Positions 3,914 to 5,586 of a DNA stretch of 5,586 bases are shown in pieces (within the stretch, counting starts at the first letter, position 1; each line of letters begins with the position of its first letter). The stretch lies in contig DAOUEW010000425.1 in NCBI GenBank assembly GCA_034430275.1, positions 1 to 5,586 on the forward strand, written 5' to 3'. The notes under the pieces are model-generated. The model did not search any database, was not told the DNA's origin, and saw only the letters and a program-made list of their open reading frames with translations. Made by a program: the position numbers and the translations under genes. Origin of the DNA: JAUVXJ01 sp034430275 (GTDB lineage: Bacteria; Chloroflexota; Anaerolineae; UBA7937; B3-Chlor).

Positions 3914-5551
3914 TCATCCGCTCGTATAGACAACAGCGATGGGATAGACCTTGTATGTCCGACCGCCAAACTCGATGGTTTCGGTAACCTCACTCCAATC
4001 CACTTCCTCGATGGCTTTGCCAAGGGTGTATGAGTGGAGCAGATCATCGTCCTGCCTCTGGCCATGGCCCGCTATGGGTGAGGTGGTGACATAGTCGCCG
4101 ACGTGAATGTCGCCGTTGACGTTCGTGACCCACACGCTGCCTTCCCCCAGGGCGTTGACGATGCCAAACCGGTCTCCCTCCTGCACCTCAGCGGCGTACC
4201 AATGCTCTTCCCCGAGAGGGGAGTCCAGGACAAACACGCCAAATACCGTGCTGTCGTTGGGTGTGTCGGATAGCTGGACTGTCGGCTGTGTCGAGGAGAA
4301 AGAGATCTCTCCCTCAGCAGTCTGCCTGGTGCGGGTTTCCCCGGTGACCGAGACGATCATGCCCGGCTCAGCGTTTTCCGGGAAATCATCGGCAAGTCTG
4401 ACCTCATGGCCTCCGGTGAAAGGACCATAGCCTCCATCTGCAGCGTAGAAGCCCCAGATCGAACCGTGGCCCTCCACACCTATTTGACCCCTGCCATACA
4501 CACCACGACAGTTAGAGCCGGCGGGCCATTGGTCGGCGCAGGCTCTGCCATAAACGCCGGTGTTGTACGCGCTGTAGCCGTACACGCCGTCGTCGGTCAC
4601 GCTGCGGCCATCCACGCCTTCGCCATCGGTGCTCCTGCCCTTCACGCCGTCGCCAGTTGTGCTCTCGCCGAATACGCCGGTGCCAGTTGTGCTCTCGCCG
4701 GCTACGCCGTCGCCAGTTGTGCTCTCGCCGACTACGCCGGTGCCGTCGGTGCTCCTGCCCTTCACGCCGTCGCCGTCGGTGCTGTGGCCATACAGGCCGT
4801 AGTTGGCGTTGCTGTCCACGTAGATGCCATTGTCCGAACCGGCACTCACGTACAGCCTGTATGATCCTGGAGACGTCGTCCCGATGCCGACATGCCCGCC
4901 GGCGTCAACGCGCATCGCCTCCACGCCGTTGGTCCGGATGACGAGAGGCTGGCCGTCGGTGGTGCCCAGGAAGTGGGCACCCGGAGTAGTGCCAGCGTTG
5001 CCGCTGAGGGACCAGAAGCTCGTGGCCGGCACCCAGGCGCTGCCGCCCCACTCGAGCACCTGGCCCATCACCGGCGTCGTGCTGCTGATTGGATAGCCCT
5101 GCAAGGCCCCGGTGGACAGAGCGTAGAGCGAGTAGGGCGCGGCCGTCAGTGCCTGGCGGCTCAACTGACCGTAGCCGGCGTCGCCCGGGCATTTGACCTT
5201 GATCCCCAGCCAGCGGGCATCGCCGTCGAAAGCCGAGCCGCCGAAGTCCAGTTGGACGGTGAACAGGCCATCGGTGATAGGAACGGTGGTGCTGATGGCG
5301 GTCCCAACCTGCGTGCCGTTGCTGGCCTCGCCGTAGAGACGGAAGGCCATGTCGCAGGTGTCGTTTACCGGGTTGCCGCCGGCCTTTAGCTGACCTTGGT
5401 AGGTGAAGGCGCTACCAAGAGGGGCGGGGGCAGATATCTGGCTTGGGAGCTCCGACGCCCGGGCCACTACCAGTCCCACACTGGCCGACACAAGCACCGC
5501 GACACCAATGGTCAGGACAATGACTGTGACGTACTTCCTGGCCTCACTCAT
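3914..5551 (-). CDS. Large secreted repeat protein, tail-fibre-like surface protein
   Basis: A 545-residue exported protein with GGAGGA eight bases before the ATG. Residues about 8-32 form a hydrophobic signal peptide or N-terminal anchor. The head domain (about 48-145) begins 'FTYQGQLKAGGNPVNDTCDM' and ends 'QALTAAPYSLYAL'; Cys66 and Cys121 could pair. Residues 217-235 carry 'AGGHVGIGTTSP…YRLYV', a motif common in phage tail fibres and bacterial tail-fibre-domain proteins. Ten 10-residue units follow (241-340), then weaker G-V-x-G units (about 349-363). Cys338 and Cys348 flank a short loop. The C-terminal domain (about 380-545) has 'ADDFPENAEPGMIVSV', 'GDYVTTSPIAGHGQ' and 'LGKAIEE', resembling the terminal domains of fibre or autoprocessing (peptidase G2-like) proteins, but no catalytic residue can be assigned. 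The protein probably forms an elongated, oligomeric beta-structured surface fibre. Isolated from other phage genes, it looks cellular rather than prophage. It ends TGA, 15 bases before the next gene. Confidence 0.85.
   Translation of the reverse strand: MSEARKYVTVIVLTIGVAVLVSASVGLVVARASELPSQISAPAPLGSAFTYQGQLKAGGNPVNDTCDMAFRLYGEASNGTQVGTAISTTVPITDGLFTVQLDFGGSAFDGDARWLGIKVKCPGDAGYGQLSRQALTAAPYSLYALSTGALQGYPISSTTPVMGQVLEWGGSAWVPATSFWSLSGNAGTTPGAHFLGTTDGQPLVIRTNGVEAMRVDAGGHVGIGTTSPGSYRLYVSAGSDNGIYVDSNANYGLYGHSTDGDGVKGRSTDGTGVVGESTTGDGVAGESTTGTGVFGESTTGDGVKGRSTDGEGVDGRSVTDDGVYGYSAYNTGVYGRACADQWPAGSNCRGVYGRGQIGVEGHGSIWGFYAADGGYGPFTGGHEVRLADDFPENAEPGMIVSVTGETRTRQTAEGEISFSSTQPTVQLSDTPNDSTVFGVFVLDSPLGEEHWYAAEVQEGDRFGIVNALGEGSVWVTNVNGDIHVGDYVTTSPIAGHGQRQDDDLLHSYTLGKAIEEVDWSEVTETIEFGGRTYKVYPIAVVYTSG
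4532..4831 (-). repeat. Ten 30-bp coding repeats (10-residue G-V-x-G-x-S units)
   Basis: Residues 241-340 of the large surface protein divide into ten gap-free 10-residue units with the pattern x-G-(V/I/L)-x-(G/V)-x-S, most ending in T-T-G or T-D-G. The core is 'DGVKGRSTDG', 'TGVVGESTTG', 'DGVAGESTTG', 'TGVFGESTTG' and 'DGVKGRSTDG'. At DNA level the two KGRSTD units share 29 identical bases (4626-4654 and 4746-4774), four units apart, and the three GESTT units share a common 18-base stretch. The outer units are more diverged, so the centre looks recently amplified. The regular Gly, Val and Ser spacing suggests stacked beta-strands. Confidence 0.9.
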
Positions 5552-5586
5552 GGGTGCTCCTCCTATCGATACTTGGGTGCGCTATG

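Noticed and set aside
4592..4801. Possible CRISPR array because of regular 30-bp repetition
   Set aside because: The units are contiguous without unique spacers and keep one reading frame, so they are protein-coding repeats.
4406..4864. Plus-strand Ala/Val/His-rich repeat frame (152 residues)
   Set aside because: Its repeats are the antisense image of the 30-bp coding units of the large surface protein.
3914..5551. Prophage tail-fibre gene
   Set aside because: Despite fibre-like motifs, it has an N-terminal signal peptide, is paired with a secreted protein gene, and no other phage gene is visible in the window.

Overview
The window carries 5586 bases of GC-rich bacterial DNA. It reads as an accessory region of a Chloroflexota genome, most likely Anaerolineae-like. 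Three things point there, all from remembered family patterns rather than a search: a small secreted protein of the 'YDLSWWTVDGGG…GGGYTLAGGFWGG…LPLALRN' type, a PEP-CTERM tail ending in 'AGYATLRWRTRK', and a secreted repeat protein with a 'FTYQGQL…' head domain. All intact genes lie on the minus strand. The only plus-strand genic signals are a PEP-CTERM tail without a body and the terminator after it.

Right part (about 3600-5551): a two-gene operon for exported proteins. The first gene encodes a 545-residue surface or tail-fibre-like protein with ten 10-residue repeats. Fifteen bases later comes a 98-residue secreted protein ending in LPLALRNY. Both have good ribosome binding sites.

Middle part (about 2115-3590): a lipoprotein alpha/beta-hydrolase gene (2290-3228) flanked by two direct copies of a 65-bp block (2133-2197 and 3377-3441; 62 of 65 bases identical). 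Each copy holds the last codons and stop of the same reading frame ('IDE(L/V)IPSWPIE' stop) plus the sequence after it. The left copy also has a perfect 15-bp-arm palindrome. These look like displaced gene ends. The hydrolase has an unusual nucleophile elbow and no histidine in the usual place, so it may not be a working esterase.

Boundary (about 1941-2100): a plus-strand PEP-CTERM sorting signal with stop codon and a strong intrinsic terminator, but no coding body upstream. The space where the body should be is the promoter region and start of the minus-strand peptidase genes.

Left part (1-1834): two tandem M29-family (COG2309) genes, a complete 338-residue short form and a longer AmpS/AmpT-like form that runs off the left edge. 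They probably form one transcription unit and may act in intracellular peptide turnover; the short form could instead be a NicX-like dioxygenase.

I found no rRNA, tRNA, CRISPR array, complete insertion sequence or replication origin. The most interesting parts are the displaced gene ends around the hydrolase, the orphan PEP-CTERM tail, and the repeat-protein/LPLALRN pair.
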